NCBI RefSeq assembly: GCF_035917675.1
Contig: NZ_CP109104.1
Span: forward strand, 6,262,001-6,326,000
Reading direction: 5' to 3'
Length of the DNA: 64,000 nt
DNA from: Streptomyces sp. NBC_01775
GTDB taxonomy: Bacteria; Actinomycetota; Actinomycetes; Streptomycetales; Streptomycetaceae
Part shown: positions 1 through 8,427 of the stretch, piece after piece
How positions within the stretch are numbered: the first letter of the stretch is position 1
Layout of the letters: every line of letters starts with the position of its first letter
Translations under genes and position numbers: made by a program
Notes under the pieces: model-generated
Told to the model about the DNA's origin: nothing
What the model saw: only the letters and a program-made list of their open reading frames with translations
Database searches by the model: none

Positions 1-7
1 CGAGGCG

Positions 8-1231
8 TTACCGCTTGCGGTGGGAGACGGGCTGCCGACCGGCCGACGGCTGTGAGCCGTCACCCTGGACACCCCGCGTGGCCTCCCGCTTGCGGGCCAT
101 CGCACCGGCATCCCGCTTGAAGAACCACTCCATCTTCGGCTCGACCATGAAGCGGAACATCCTGGTCACCCATGGAGTGCAGAGCGCCGTCATCATCACG
201 GCGGCCAGCACGGTGATGAACACCCGGCTCAGCGGGTGGTCGACCCAGGCCATGTCGTACCAGTCGAACTGCCGGGAGCCCTGGATCGCGAAGATGTGCA
301 GCAGGTACGCGTACAGCGTGCCCGCGCCCAGCACCGTGAACCACATGTGCCGCCGCGGCACCCACGACAGGAAGCACGCGGTCATCACCAGACCGCAGCC
401 GAAGATGGCGAGGTACATCACGGCGCCCGCCCAGGAGGGGACGTGCATGTCGGCGGCGGACTTGTCGTGCAGGAACCACGCCTTGGACATCCTGGGCACG
501 GCCCAGTAGGCGAAGACCATCGCGCACAGCGTCACCGGCACGGCGATGTAGCGCATCTCACGGCGCTTGACCAGTTGGAAGTGGTGGGGACGGAGCTGGA
601 GCCCGAGCACGAAGAACGGCAGGAACTGCGCGACCCGCATCAGGTTCAGATCACTGTCGATCGTCGGGGTCACACTCGCGGCCACCGCGATCGCCAGCGC
701 GACGGGCAACGGCCAGCGCAGGCTCTTCCACACCGGCGTGGTCAGCCGCCACAGGAACAGCGCCACAAGGAACCAGAGCGCGAACCCCGGCTCCTGGAAG
801 TGGAACTCGCGGTCCGGGTCGTCGTTGGCCCACCGCATGAAGAAGGTGTACGCGACCTGGATCGCCAGGTAGGGGACCACCACGCCGGTGACCAGGCGCT
901 GGACCTGCTTCGGCTTGCCCTCGAAGCTCCTGGACAGATAGCCGGAGATGATGATGAAGGCCGGCATGTGGAACGTGTACATCACGAAGTACAGGGCTTC
1001 GGCCGTACGGCTGTCATCGCGCAGCGGATCCCAAGTGTGACCGATCCCGACGAGCACGATCGTGAGGTACTTCGCGTTGTCGAAGAACGGATCACGCTGC
1101 TTGGCTGCTGGCTTCTTCTGCGCCTTCGCAGGTTGCTCCGCGGACACCGGTGGCGTCTGGGAGGGGGACTCCTGGCGGACGGGGGGGAGCGGCGCCCGCT
1201 CATAACCAGCGTGCAACATCTGCCGCACCAT
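8..1231 (-). CDS. acyltransferase 3 family integral membrane protein
   Basis: The 407-aa product has a hydrophilic proline/lysine-rich N-terminus of about 48 residues, then the segment DNAKYLTIVLVGIGHTWDPL, which is typical of the acyltransferase-3 family in actinomycetes, followed by about ten hydrophobic helices and a basic C-terminal tail. Family members move acyl groups onto sugars or other exported molecules at the cytoplasmic membrane. The substrate here cannot be read from the sequence. A start four codons later (ATG) is also possible. The gene is read away from the rest of the window and its upstream region is unusually AT-rich. Confidence 0.85.
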   Translation of the reverse strand: MVRQMLHAGYERAPLPPVRQESPSQTPPVSAEQPAKAQKKPAAKQRDPFFDNAKYLTIVLVGIGHTWDPLRDDSRTAEALYFVMYTFHMPAFIIISGYLSRSFEGKPKQVQRLVTGVVVPYLAIQVAYTFFMRWANDDPDREFHFQEPGFALWFLVALFLWRLTTPVWKSLRWPLPVALAIAVAASVTPTIDSDLNLMRVAQFLPFFVLGLQLRPHHFQLVKRREMRYIAVPVTLCAMVFAYWAVPRMSKAWFLHDKSAADMHVPSWAGAVMYLAIFGCGLVMTACFLSWVPRRHMWFTVLGAGTLYAYLLHIFAIQGSRQFDWYDMAWVDHPLSRVFITVLAAVMMTALCTPWVTRMFRFMVEPKMEWFFKRDAGAMARKREATRGVQGDGSQPSAGRQPVSHRKR

Positions 1232-1842
1232 AGCGGTTAACCCTCTAGGCCGTAAATTCAGGTCACGACTCTAGTTCCCGCGACTCCGCTTGCTATTCCC
1301 CGCGTTCGGGAACTGGCGCGACGAGCCGCGGACGGAAATGTTCGATTTGATGTCAGTTGTCCCACTTAAACGGGGCATATGGAGCTGGTGTGACACCAGG
1401 GAGATGTCCCCTTCGTGCCCCTCTGTGCCCGCTGTGAGCGAGGCCACAATTCCCAGTTGTACGCAAGGAATTCACCTGTGGCTCGGCACCGGGTGCCATG
1501 AGTAATGCATCAGGTGCCCATCCCCTGTACGGCGCATTGATCAGGCCGAATTGATGGCCGAATTAGGGGTCTATACGCCATGCGCATACTATCCGTCCGG
1601 CGACGACGGCCCGCCCCCGGTCCCGTCCGGGCCCCGCGTGGACGGATCCCGTGGACGGATCCCGTGGACGGGTCCCATGGGTCGCGCCAGTCCCAGGATT
1701 TACCGGATGATGGAGCCGATGGGCGGTCACCCGGGTCCTCGTGCGCGGGAGTTGGTGGCACGATGGGTGGGCGCGGGGGTGTGGCAGTGGTGGCAGACCC
1801 CCTGGCCGGTGAGGCGTTCCGAGCATGAGGGTGTGAGCAGTT
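1232..1842. other. 611-bp intergenic region without a convincing gene
   Basis: No frame here has Streptomyces-like codon use. Base composition from about 1320 to 1560 is visibly lower in GC than the rest of the window, as expected of a promoter region. An 8-bp inverted repeat, AGTTCCCG at 1273-1280 and CGGGAACT at 1307-1314, lies just upstream of the acyltransferase start and could be an operator. A 13-bp tandem repeat follows at 1638-1676. Confidence 0.6.
1638..1676. repeat. 13-bp tandem repeat, three copies
   Basis: The unit GTGGACGGATCCC occurs at 1638-1650 and 1651-1663, and once more with a single change (GTGGACGGGTCCC) at 1664-1676. It lies in non-coding DNA upstream of the 64-aa membrane protein gene. 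No function is evident. Confidence 0.9.
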
Positions 1843-2037
1843 GTGGCCATCTCGCTGTCGGTAGTCCTGATGCTGGGAGTCATCCTGGTCGTCATGATCC
1901 GGGGCAAGTCGATCAAGGCGGGCCCCGCCGTCGTCGCCGTGCTCTTCGGCTTCTTCCTCGCCTCCACCGGCATGGCGCCCTCGATCAACCGGTTCCTCAA
2001 CTCGATCGCCGACACGATCAACCAGATCAGCTTCTGA
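1843..2037 (+). CDS. small two-helix membrane protein (64 aa)
   Basis: The gene starts with GTG and encodes a 64-aa protein with two hydrophobic stretches, residues about 3-18 and 27-43, separated by the basic turn RGKSIK. The C-terminal end is polar (SINRFLNSIADTINQ). Third-position GC is high, supporting real coding. I recall similar short proteins in other streptomycetes but know no function. It stands alone between the acyltransferase and the tRNA-Gly gene. Confidence 0.7.
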   Translation: MAISLSVVLMLGVILVVMIRGKSIKAGPAVVAVLFGFFLASTGMAPSINRFLNSIADTINQISF

Positions 2038-2281
2038 GCGCACGACGGTCAGCCGCGAGCGCGCGACGGTCGGCCGCTGAGCACGCGCGCTCGTCTTCTG
2101 ACCACGCCCCGGCCGGCTCTTCTGTCCGTGGCTCGTCCTGTGTCCCGGCTCACTGTCCACCGCTCTCCGGCCGCCGCTCACGGCGCCCCCGCTCTCCGGC
2201 CGCCGCTCTCGGCTCAGAAGCGTGACCGCGCGGCGAAGAAGCTGACCGCCCGACAGCCGCGCGGCCCGGCAACCGCACGAC

Positions 2282-2313
2282 AAAGGCCCGGTCCCTCCAG
2301 GGGCCGGGCCTTT
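2282..2313 (-). terminator. hairpin terminator behind tRNA-Gly
   Basis: AAAGGCCCGG at 2282-2291 pairs perfectly with CCGGGCCTTT at 2304-2313, with further inner pairs. It sits about 10 nt beyond the 3' end of the minus-strand tRNA-Gly and could also stop reads coming from the left. Confidence 0.75.
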
Positions 2314-2323
2314 CGTCTCACCG

Positions 2324-2394
2324 AGCGGGCGACGGGAATCGAACCCGCGTAGCTGGTTTGGAAGACCAGGGCTCTACCATTGAGCTACGCCCGC
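2324..2394 (-). tRNA. tRNA-Gly (anticodon TCC)
   Basis: On the minus strand a 71-nt cloverleaf can be folded: the acceptor arm GCGGGCG pairs with CGCCCGC, the D arm starts TAGCTC, the anticodon loop contains TCC, and the T arm has GGTTCGATTCC. CCA is not encoded. It is divergent from tRNA-Pro, with about 90 bp of shared promoter DNA between them. Confidence 0.95.
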
Positions 2395-2485
2395 ATGCGC
2401 GCCTCGCACCGGTCTCTCGGGCGCTTGCCCGGGCCGGAACGGCACGAACTGCATCGTACGGCATGTACTCTACGTGTCGCACCGG

Positions 2486-2562
2486 CGGGGTGTGGCGCAG
2501 CTTGGTAGCGCGTCCGCTTTGGGAGCGGAAGGTCGTCGGTTCGAATCCGGCCACCCCGACCA
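2486..2562 (+). tRNA. tRNA-Pro (anticodon TGG), CCA encoded
   Basis: The acceptor arm CGGGGTG (2486-2492) pairs with CACCCCG (2552-2558), followed by A and an encoded CCA at 2560-2562. The anticodon loop is CTTTGGGAG with TGG, and the T arm has GGTTCGAATCC. A TANNNT box, TACTCT at 2466-2471, lies shortly upstream as a plausible -10. It is upstream of trigger factor. Confidence 0.96.
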
Positions 2563-2663
2563 CGTACTATGAAAGACGCGCGTGCCTGTGTCGTGTCTGC
2601 ATGCATACGGGGCGCAGCCAGGAATCAGCAAGACCCCCAATGCCAGCCCCAAGGAGACCGACC

Positions 2664-4106
2664 GTGAAGAGCGCCGTGGAGACCCTGAACCCGACCCGGG
2701 TTCGGCTCACAGTCGAGGTGCCCTTCGAGGAGCTCAAGGACAGCCTCGACGCGGCGTACAAGAAGATCAACCAGCAGGTCACGGTGCCCGGCTTCCGTAA
2801 GGGCAAGATCCCTGCCCGGGTGATCGACCAGCGCTTCGGCCGCGGTGCCGTCCTGGAGGAGGCTGTCAACGACGCTCTTCCGAAGCTCTACGAGTCCGCT
2901 GTCGAGGAGGGCGAGCTGAACGTGCTCGGCCAGCCCGAGGTGGACATCACGGAGCTGAAGGACAACGAGCTGCTGGCCTTCACCGCCGAGGTCGACGTAC
3001 GCCCCGGGATCGAGATCCCGGACTACTCCGGCATCGAGGTCGAGGTCGACGCCGCCGAGGTCTCGGACGAGGACGTCGACAAGGCCGTCGAGCAGCTGCG
3101 TGAGCGCTTCGCCTCCACCTCGGTCGTGGAGCGCGCCGCCGGCGAGGGCGATGTCGTCAAGCTCGACCTTGAGGCCAAGGTCGACGGCGAGGTCCTGGAG
3201 GACGGCGTCGCCGAGGGTGTCGACTACACCATCGGCTCCGGTGAGCTGCTGGACGGCATCGACGACGCCGTCACCGGCCTGGAGGCGGGCGGCACCACCA
3301 CCTTCACCTCCGAGCTGAAGGGCGGCTCCGGCGCCGGCCAGGAGGCCGAGGTCTCCGTCACCGTCGAGAGCGTCTCCGCACGCGAACTGCCCGAGCTGGA
3401 CGACGAGTTCGCCCAGCTCGCCAGCGAGTTCGACACGCTGGAGGAGATGCGCGAGGACAGCCGCAAGCGCCTCGCCGACCAGAAGAAGTACGACCAGGCC
3501 ACCCAGGCCCAGGAGAAGGTGCTGGACGCCCTCCTGGAGCTGACCGAGGTCCCGGTCCCGGAGAAGCTGCTCGCCGACGAGATCGAGAGCCGCAAGCACA
3601 ACCTGGTCAACCACCAGCTCGGCCAGCTCGGTCTCGACCTCGCCTCTTACCTGAAGATGCAGGACAAGAGCGAGGAGGACTTCGAGGGCGAGCTGAAGGA
3701 GCAGGCGGAGAAGGGCATCCGCACCCAGTTCGTCCTGGACGAGCTGGTCAGCAAGGAGAAGCTCAACGTCAGCCAGGAAGAGCTGACGGAGCACCTGATG
3801 CGCCGCGCCCAGTCCTCCGGCATGAGCCCCGACCAGTTCGCACAGGCCGTCGTCGAGGGCGGCCAGGTGCCGATGCTCGTCGGCGAGGTCGCCCGCGGCA
3901 AGGCACTGGCCACCGTCGTGGAGTCCGTCACCGTCAAGGACACCAACGGTGAGGTCGTCGACATGAGCGACGACGAGGACGAGACGGCCGAGGGCACCGA
4001 GGGTGCCGCCGAGGCCGCGACCGAGGACGCCGCGACCGCCGAGGCGGCCGAGGGCTCCGAGGCCGCGGAGGAGAAGGACGACAAGACCGAGAAGTCCGGG
4101 AGCTGA
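2664..4106 (+). CDS. tig: trigger factor, ribosome-associated chaperone and prolyl isomerase
   Basis: This 480-aa protein binds at the ribosome exit tunnel and shields nascent chains. The ribosome-docking signature GFRKGKIP is at residues 43-50. A FKBP-like isomerase domain follows at about 150-240, then the helical substrate-binding C-terminal domain. The protein ends in an acidic Ala/Glu tail of about 45 residues (from about 435), as in other streptomycetes. The GTG start is chosen because AAGGAG lies at 2651-2656, although the frame stays open further upstream across the tRNA-Pro gene. It precedes the Clp protease genes, a proteostasis grouping common in bacteria. Confidence 0.97.
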   Translation: MKSAVETLNPTRVRLTVEVPFEELKDSLDAAYKKINQQVTVPGFRKGKIPARVIDQRFGRGAVLEEAVNDALPKLYESAVEEGELNVLGQPEVDITELKDNELLAFTAEVDVRPGIEIPDYSGIEVEVDAAEVSDEDVDKAVEQLRERFASTSVVERAAGEGDVVKLDLEAKVDGEVLEDGVAEGVDYTIGSGELLDGIDDAVTGLEAGGTTTFTSELKGGSGAGQEAEVSVTVESVSARELPELDDEFAQLASEFDTLEEMREDSRKRLADQKKYDQATQAQEKVLDALLELTEVPVPEKLLADEIESRKHNLVNHQLGQLGLDLASYLKMQDKSEEDFEGELKEQAEKGIRTQFVLDELVSKEKLNVSQEELTEHLMRRAQSSGMSPDQFAQAVVEGGQVPMLVGEVARGKALATVVESVTVKDTNGEVVDMSDDEDETAEGTEGAAEAATEDAATAEAAEGSEAAEEKDDKTEKSGS

Positions 4107-4136
4107 CCCGGCGCCCGGTCGCCGTACGCCGCCTGA

Positions 4137-4170
4137 AGGGGCCGTGAGCGCACCCGCGCCCGCGGCCCCT
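4137..4170 (+). terminator. hairpin downstream of tig
   Basis: AGGGGCCG (4137-4144) pairs with CGGCCCCT (4163-4170) about 30 bp after the tig stop codon. There is no T-tract, as is usual in Streptomyces. Confidence 0.5.
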
Positions 4171-4192
4171 CACGCGCTCCCGGGGGGCACCC

Positions 4193-4250
4193 GCGCTCAC
4201 AGCGCTGTGCTACCTGCGCTCACAGCGCTGTGCTACCTGCGCTCACAGCG
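4193..4250 (+). promoter_or_regulatory. three tandem ClgR-like operators upstream of clpP1
   Basis: The 11-mer CGCTCACAGCG occurs at 4194-4204, 4217-4227 and 4240-4250, exactly 23 bp apart, because a 23-bp unit is repeated twice and then partially. Each fits the core CGC-N5-GCG of the ClgR binding motif known upstream of clp genes in Streptomyces and Corynebacterium; the third copy (CGCTCACAGCGAA) also has the A/T flank. A TANNNT box, TAGGGT at 4292-4297, lies downstream and could be the -10. Binding by ClgR is inferred from motif and context. Confidence 0.7.
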
Positions 4251-4365
4251 AAATGCGCTCTGACCGGGATGGCGGCCGACGACCGGGGCGTTAGGGTCCC
4301 CAGTAGACGAAGACCCCAGTGACGGCCAGCTTCGCGCGGCCGTCCGGATACGAGCAGGTGGACAC

Positions 4366-4983
4366 GTGACGCTTCCGATGCCTTCCGCCGCCGGTGAGCC
4401 CAACTTCGGTGGTGGCCTCGGCGACCAGGTCTACAACCGGCTGCTCGACGAGCGCATCATTTTCCTCGGCCAGCCGGTGGACGACGATATCGCCAACAAG
4501 ATCACCGCCCAGCTTCTGCTCCTTGCCGCCGATCCGGACAAGGACATCTTCCTGTACATCAACAGCCCGGGCGGTTCGATCCAGGCGGGCATGGCGATCT
4601 ACGACACCATGCAGTACATCAAGAACGACGTCGTCACCATCGCCATGGGACTGGCGGCTTCGATGGGGCAGTTCCTGCTCACGGCGGGCACCCCCGGCAA
4701 GCGGTTCGCGCTGCCGAACGCCGACATCCTCATCCACCAGCCCTCCGCGGGCCTGGCGGGCTCCGCGACGGACATCAAGATCCACGCCGAGCAGCTTCTG
4801 CGCACCAAGAAGAAGATGGCCGAGCTGTCGGCCGCGCACAGCGGTCAGACCGTCGAGCAGTGGACCCGCGACGCCGACCGTGACCGCTGGTTCACCGCTG
4901 AGGAGGCGCGGGACTACGGCCTCATCGACGAGGTCTACGGCAACGCCGCGCAGCTTCCCGGCGGCGGCGGAACGGGTGCGTGA
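4366..4983 (+). CDS. clpP1: ATP-dependent Clp protease proteolytic subunit 1
   Basis: The 205-aa serine peptidase forms the barrel chamber that degrades proteins fed by ClpX or ClpC. The catalytic triad is Ser99 (in GLAASMG), His124 (in ILIHQP) and Asp173 (in DRDRW), matching E. coli ClpP with an offset of two. The start is GTG at 4366; ATG at 4378 is an alternative, and neither has a strong Shine-Dalgarno. clpP2 follows 67 nt later, so the two are likely cotranscribed and form a mixed ring, as in other actinobacteria. Likely under ClgR control. Confidence 0.97.
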   Translation: MTLPMPSAAGEPNFGGGLGDQVYNRLLDERIIFLGQPVDDDIANKITAQLLLLAADPDKDIFLYINSPGGSIQAGMAIYDTMQYIKNDVVTIAMGLAASMGQFLLTAGTPGKRFALPNADILIHQPSAGLAGSATDIKIHAEQLLRTKKKMAELSAAHSGQTVEQWTRDADRDRWFTAEEARDYGLIDEVYGNAAQLPGGGGTGA

Positions 4984-5050
4984 GCCCCGCCGTACTGCCG
5001 CACGGCACACGCCCCTACCGCAGCCAGCTCATCCTCAGGAGAACCTCCCG

Positions 5051-5710
5051 ATGACCTCACTCCACACGGGACCGCAGGCCGAGTTCACCGGCATCGCACC
5101 GGAGTCCCGCTACGTCATCCCGCGCTTCGTCGAGCGCACCTCGCAGGGCGTGCGTGAGTACGACCCCTACGCGAAGCTCTTCGAAGAGCGCGTCATCTTC
5201 CTCGGCGTGCAGATCGACGACGCCTCCGCAAACGACGTCATGGCTCAGCTGCTGTGCCTGGAGTCGATGGACCCGGACCGGGACATCTCGATCTACATCA
5301 ACTCCCCGGGCGGCTCCTTCACGGCGCTGACCGCGATCTACGACACCATGCAGTTCGTGAAGCCCGACATCCAGACGGTCTGCATGGGCCAGGCGGCCTC
5401 CGCCGCGGCCGTGCTGCTCGCCGCCGGCACCCCCGGCAAGCGCATGGCGCTGCCGAACGCGCGTATCCTCATCCACCAGCCCTACAGCGAGACGGGGCGC
5501 GGTCAGGTCTCCGACCTGGAGATCGCGGCCAAGGAGATCCAGCGGATGCGCGATCAGCTGGAGGACATGCTCACCAAGCACTCCACCAAGGAGCGCGAAG
5601 CCATCTCCTCGGACATCGAGCGTGACAAGATTCTCACCGCCGAGGAGTCGCTGGAGTACGGCCTGATCGACCAGATCGTCTCCACCCGCAAGACCTCGGT
5701 CGAAGCCTGA
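5051..5710 (+). CDS. clpP2: ATP-dependent Clp protease proteolytic subunit 2
   Basis: A 219-aa ClpP paralog with Ser117 (GQAAS), His142 (ILIHQP) and Asp192 (IERDK) as the visible triad. It has a longer N-terminus than ClpP1 (about 20 extra residues), usual for the second subunit. The start is ATG at 5051, with AGGAGAA at 5037-5043 as ribosome binding site. It pairs with ClpP1 and is separated from clpX by a strong hairpin. Confidence 0.97.
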   Translation: MTSLHTGPQAEFTGIAPESRYVIPRFVERTSQGVREYDPYAKLFEERVIFLGVQIDDASANDVMAQLLCLESMDPDRDISIYINSPGGSFTALTAIYDTMQFVKPDIQTVCMGQAASAAAVLLAAGTPGKRMALPNARILIHQPYSETGRGQVSDLEIAAKEIQRMRDQLEDMLTKHSTKEREAISSDIERDKILTAEESLEYGLIDQIVSTRKTSVEA

Positions 5711-5741
5711 CGGGAGCTCTGCACAAGTCCCGTATCCCCGG

Positions 5742-5774
5742 GGACCGACCCGACCGAGTGAGTCGGGTCGGTCC
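5742..5774 (+). terminator. 13-bp perfect hairpin between clpP2 and clpX
   Basis: GGACCGACCCGAC (5742-5754) pairs with GTCGGGTCGGTCC (5762-5774) around a 7-nt loop. It probably ends or attenuates the clpP1P2 transcript, leaving clpX with its own promoter. A TANNNT box, TACCGT at 5806-5811, follows. Confidence 0.75.
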
Positions 5775-5873
5775 AAGGGGGGCCCATTCCGGCGGTCCGG
5801 CAAGGTACCGTCGGAGAGCATGTACCTCGGTCCGTACCCACTCGACGGATCCCAGGCGAAGGGGAAGCTCCTC

Positions 5874-7157
5874 GTGGCACGCATCGGTGATGGCGGCGAT
5901 CTGCTCAAGTGCTCGTTCTGCGGCAAGAGCCAGAAGCAGGTGAAGAAGCTCATCGCGGGTCCAGGTGTGTACATCTGCGACGAGTGCATCGATCTCTGCA
6001 ACGAGATCATCGAGGAGGAGCTCGCAGAGTCCTCCGAGGTGCGCTGGGACGAGCTTCCCAAGCCGCGTGAGATCTCTGAGTTCCTGGAGGGCTACGTCGT
6101 CGGCCAGGAGGCCGCGAAGAAGGCCCTCTCCGTAGCGGTCTACAACCACTACAAGCGCGTGCAGGCCGGTGAGAACACCCCGGGGCGCGACGACGGCATC
6201 GAGCTGTCGAAGTCCAACATCCTGCTGCTCGGCCCCACCGGCTCCGGCAAGACCCTGCTCGCGCAGACGCTCGCCCGGATGCTCAACGTCCCCTTCGCCA
6301 TTGCCGACGCCACGGCGCTCACCGAGGCGGGCTACGTCGGCGAGGACGTCGAGAACATCCTGCTGAAGCTGATCCAGGCGGCCGACTACGACGTCAAGAA
6401 GGCCGAGACCGGGATCATCTACATCGACGAGATCGACAAGGTCGCCCGCAAGAGCGAGAACCCCTCGATCACCCGCGATGTCTCCGGTGAAGGTGTCCAG
6501 CAGGCGCTGCTGAAGATCCTGGAGGGCACGACAGCCTCCGTGCCGCCGCAGGGCGGCAGGAAGCACCCGCACCAGGAGTTCATCCAGATCGACACGACGA
6601 ACGTGCTGTTCATCGTCGGCGGTGCCTTCGCCGGTCTGGAGAAGATCATCGAGTCCCGCGCGGGCGCCAAGGGCATCGGCTTCGGTGCCGACATCCGCTC
6701 CAAGCGCGAGATCGAGGCGAGCAACCAGTTCGAGGAGGTCATGCCGGAGGACCTGGTGAAGTTCGGGATGATCCCGGAGTTCATCGGCCGTCTGCCGGTC
6801 ATCACCTCCGTCCACAACCTCGACCGCGAGGCGCTGCTCCAGATCCTGATGGAGCCGAAGAACGCCTTGATCAAGCAGTACCAGCGGCTGTTCGAACTCG
6901 ACGGTGTGGAGCTGGACTTCGACCGTCCCGCGCTGGAGGCCATCGCCGACCAGGCGATCCTCCGGGGCACCGGAGCGCGCGGGCTGCGCGCCATCATGGA
7001 GGAGGTCCTCCAGTCGGTGATGTACGAGGTGCCCTCCCGCAAGGACGTGGAGCGCGTCGTGATCACCGAAGAGGTCGTCCACTCCAACGTGAACCCGACC
7101 CTGGTGCCGCGGGCCCGTGGCAACGGGGACCAGCAGCACCACGAGAAGAGCGCCTGA
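5874..7157 (+). CDS. clpX: ATP-dependent Clp protease ATP-binding subunit ClpX
   Basis: A 427-aa AAA+ unfoldase that recognises substrates and threads them into ClpP. The N-terminal zinc-binding domain has Cys13, Cys16, Cys35 and Cys38. Walker A GPTGSGKT is at 120-127, the pore loop GYVG at 153-156 and Walker B IIYIDEID at 181-188; an IGF loop (KGIGFG) contacts ClpP. GTG at 5874 gives the family N-terminus [17 protein letters not shown] and has GGGGAAG upstream. An in-frame ATG at 5820, 8 nt after TACCGT, could give an 18-residue longer leaderless product. Confidence 0.97.
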   Translation: MARIGDGGDLLKCSFCGKSQKQVKKLIAGPGVYICDECIDLCNEIIEEELAESSEVRWDELPKPREISEFLEGYVVGQEAAKKALSVAVYNHYKRVQAGENTPGRDDGIELSKSNILLLGPTGSGKTLLAQTLARMLNVPFAIADATALTEAGYVGEDVENILLKLIQAADYDVKKAETGIIYIDEIDKVARKSENPSITRDVSGEGVQQALLKILEGTTASVPPQGGRKHPHQEFIQIDTTNVLFIVGGAFAGLEKIIESRAGAKGIGFGADIRSKREIEASNQFEEVMPEDLVKFGMIPEFIGRLPVITSVHNLDREALLQILMEPKNALIKQYQRLFELDGVELDFDRPALEAIADQAILRGTGARGLRAIMEEVLQSVMYEVPSRKDVERVVITEEVVHSNVNPTLVPRARGNGDQQHHEKSA

Positions 7158-7233
7158 CGGCCCGCGCCTTGGGGCCCCGCTCTTGGGGGGCCCCACGCCT
7201 TCCTGACAGCGGCCTCACGCCCTCCTGACAGCA

Positions 7234-7275
7234 TGAGAGAGCCCGGCCTCCCCCTCGGGGAGCCGGGCTCTCTCA
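7234..7275. terminator. bidirectional hairpin terminator between convergent genes
   Basis: The stem TGAGAGAGCCCGGC (7234-7247) pairs with GCCGGGCTCTCTCA (7262-7275), and TCCCC/GGGG extends it toward a small loop. It separates clpX (+) from the convergent membrane protein gene (-). Confidence 0.85.
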
Positions 7276-7305
7276 CGCTCGCCTCAGTGGCGGCTCAGCG
7301 CCGGG

Positions 7306-8157
7306 TCACTTGTCGACGACTGCGGCCTCGTAGACCTGGCCGGCGAGGTCGGCGGCCTGCTCGGGAGTGACGCCGCCGCCGGCCGGCTCACCGGCCACCG
7401 TCATGCCGATGGTGCTGGAGTCGCCCCACGCGCAGATCGTCTGCGACTTGGTGGCCACCTTGTAGGTCTGGCACTTCATGACGTCACCGTCGAAGCCGTC
7501 CGGGGTGACCTCCTTGGCCTCGCCGTCCTTCTGGCCCATGGATCCGATGCTCTTGTCCATCTTGCCCAGCATCCAGTCGACGCCCTCTTCCGGGTCGTCC
7601 AGCGAGCCATAGGCCCCGCTGAACTGGAGCTGCTTGGTACCCGAGGTGTACTTCGCGCCGACGTGGCCGTCCGCGTCCAGGCCCGGGATTTCTTCCTTCT
7701 TGCCGTTGGCGGACTTGCCGTCCGTGATCTCGGCGCCGTCGCCCGTCTCGGGCTTGCCCTGGAGCTTGTACTCGCCGATGGCCTGGGGAGCTTCCAGCTT
7801 CTTGTCGCCGCCACCGATGACACCGAACATGAACAGGCCGCCGATGATGGCGCCGACGACGACCAGGGCGCCCACGACGATGCCGATGGTCTTGCCCTTG
7901 CCGCCACCGCCCTGCGGCGGCATCGGCATGCCCGGCTGCTGGGGCTGCTGGCCGTAGGGGCCGGGCTGCTGGGGCTGGCCCTGCTGGGGGTAGCCGTAGC
8001 CCTGCTGCGGCTGCTGGGGCTGGCCCTGCTGCGGGTAGCCGTAGCCCTGCTGGGGCTGGCCCTGCGCGCCACCGTAGGGACCGGGCTGCCCCGGCTGCTG
8101 AGGCTGCTGGCCGTAGGGCGGCTGCTGGCCGTATGGCCCGGGCTGGTTGTGACTCAT
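7306..8157 (-). CDS. P/G/Q/Y-rich single-pass membrane protein, paralog A
   Basis: The 283-aa product starts MSHNQPGPYGQQPP and has about 115 residues of repeated PYGQQP/GYGYPQQGQPQ units (cytoplasmic, disordered). One transmembrane helix follows (IGIVVGALVVVGAIIGGLFM), then an outside domain of about 135 residues. That domain has two cysteines in the contexts VMKCQ and ICAWGDSSTIG, also conserved in the neighbour gene. GGAGGG sits upstream of the ATG. I recognise no enzyme motif; a surface sensor or anchored domain is only a guess. The longer frame extending upstream is not supported by a ribosome binding site. Confidence 0.8.
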   Translation of the reverse strand: MSHNQPGPYGQQPPYGQQPQQPGQPGPYGGAQGQPQQGYGYPQQGQPQQPQQGYGYPQQGQPQQPGPYGQQPQQPGMPMPPQGGGGKGKTIGIVVGALVVVGAIIGGLFMFGVIGGGDKKLEAPQAIGEYKLQGKPETGDGAEITDGKSANGKKEEIPGLDADGHVGAKYTSGTKQLQFSGAYGSLDDPEEGVDWMLGKMDKSIGSMGQKDGEAKEVTPDGFDGDVMKCQTYKVATKSQTICAWGDSSTIGMTVAGEPAGGGVTPEQAADLAGQVYEAAVVDK

Positions 8158-8215
8158 GGTGGCGCTTCCCCTCCGTGAACATGTACATGAATGCGCTCGC
8201 ACATCCTGACGGATG
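8158..8215 (-). repeat. 58-bp upstream segment shared with paralog B
   Basis: This segment matches 9457-9514 over its whole 58-bp length with only scattered changes, including GGCGCTTCCCCTCCGTGAAC and CATCCTGACGGATG. The duplication that created the two genes therefore included the leader and ribosome binding site, and common regulatory sequence has been kept. Confidence 0.85.
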
Positions 8216-8327
8216 CGGGCTTCCCCTCGCTGCACCGGGCGCCGAATCGGCGCCCGCTGGGTACGAGATCGTGAAGAAAGCGAGGGGAGTTGTCCGGTTA
8301 CGTCCCGATGGGCCGCGGACAGAAGGA

Positions 8328-8354
8328 GCGCCCGGTGAAGGTGCCACCGGGCGC
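8328..8354 (-). terminator. hairpin between the two paralogs
   Basis: GCGCCCGGT (8328-8336) pairs with ACCGGGCGC (8346-8354). It lies beyond the main terminator of paralog B and before the leader of paralog A, so it may be a second stop. Confidence 0.5.
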
Positions 8355-8380
8355 TGCCGTTGTGTACATCACATGCGTGG

Positions 8381-8421
8381 GTGCCGGTGCGCGGCGGGGA
8401 CGTCCCGCCGCGCACCGGCAC
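8381..8421 (-). terminator. 18-bp perfect hairpin terminator of paralog B
   Basis: GTGCCGGTGCGCGGCGGG (8381-8398) pairs without mismatch with 8404-8421 around a 5-nt loop, starting 7 nt past the paralog B stop codon. This suggests that paralogs A and B are separate transcription units. Confidence 0.85.
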
Positions 8422-8427
8422 CGCGGG

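Noticed and set aside
2358..2663. Upstream extension of the trigger factor frame across tRNA-Pro
   Set aside because: It would translate through a tRNA gene; AAGGAG marks the GTG at 2664.
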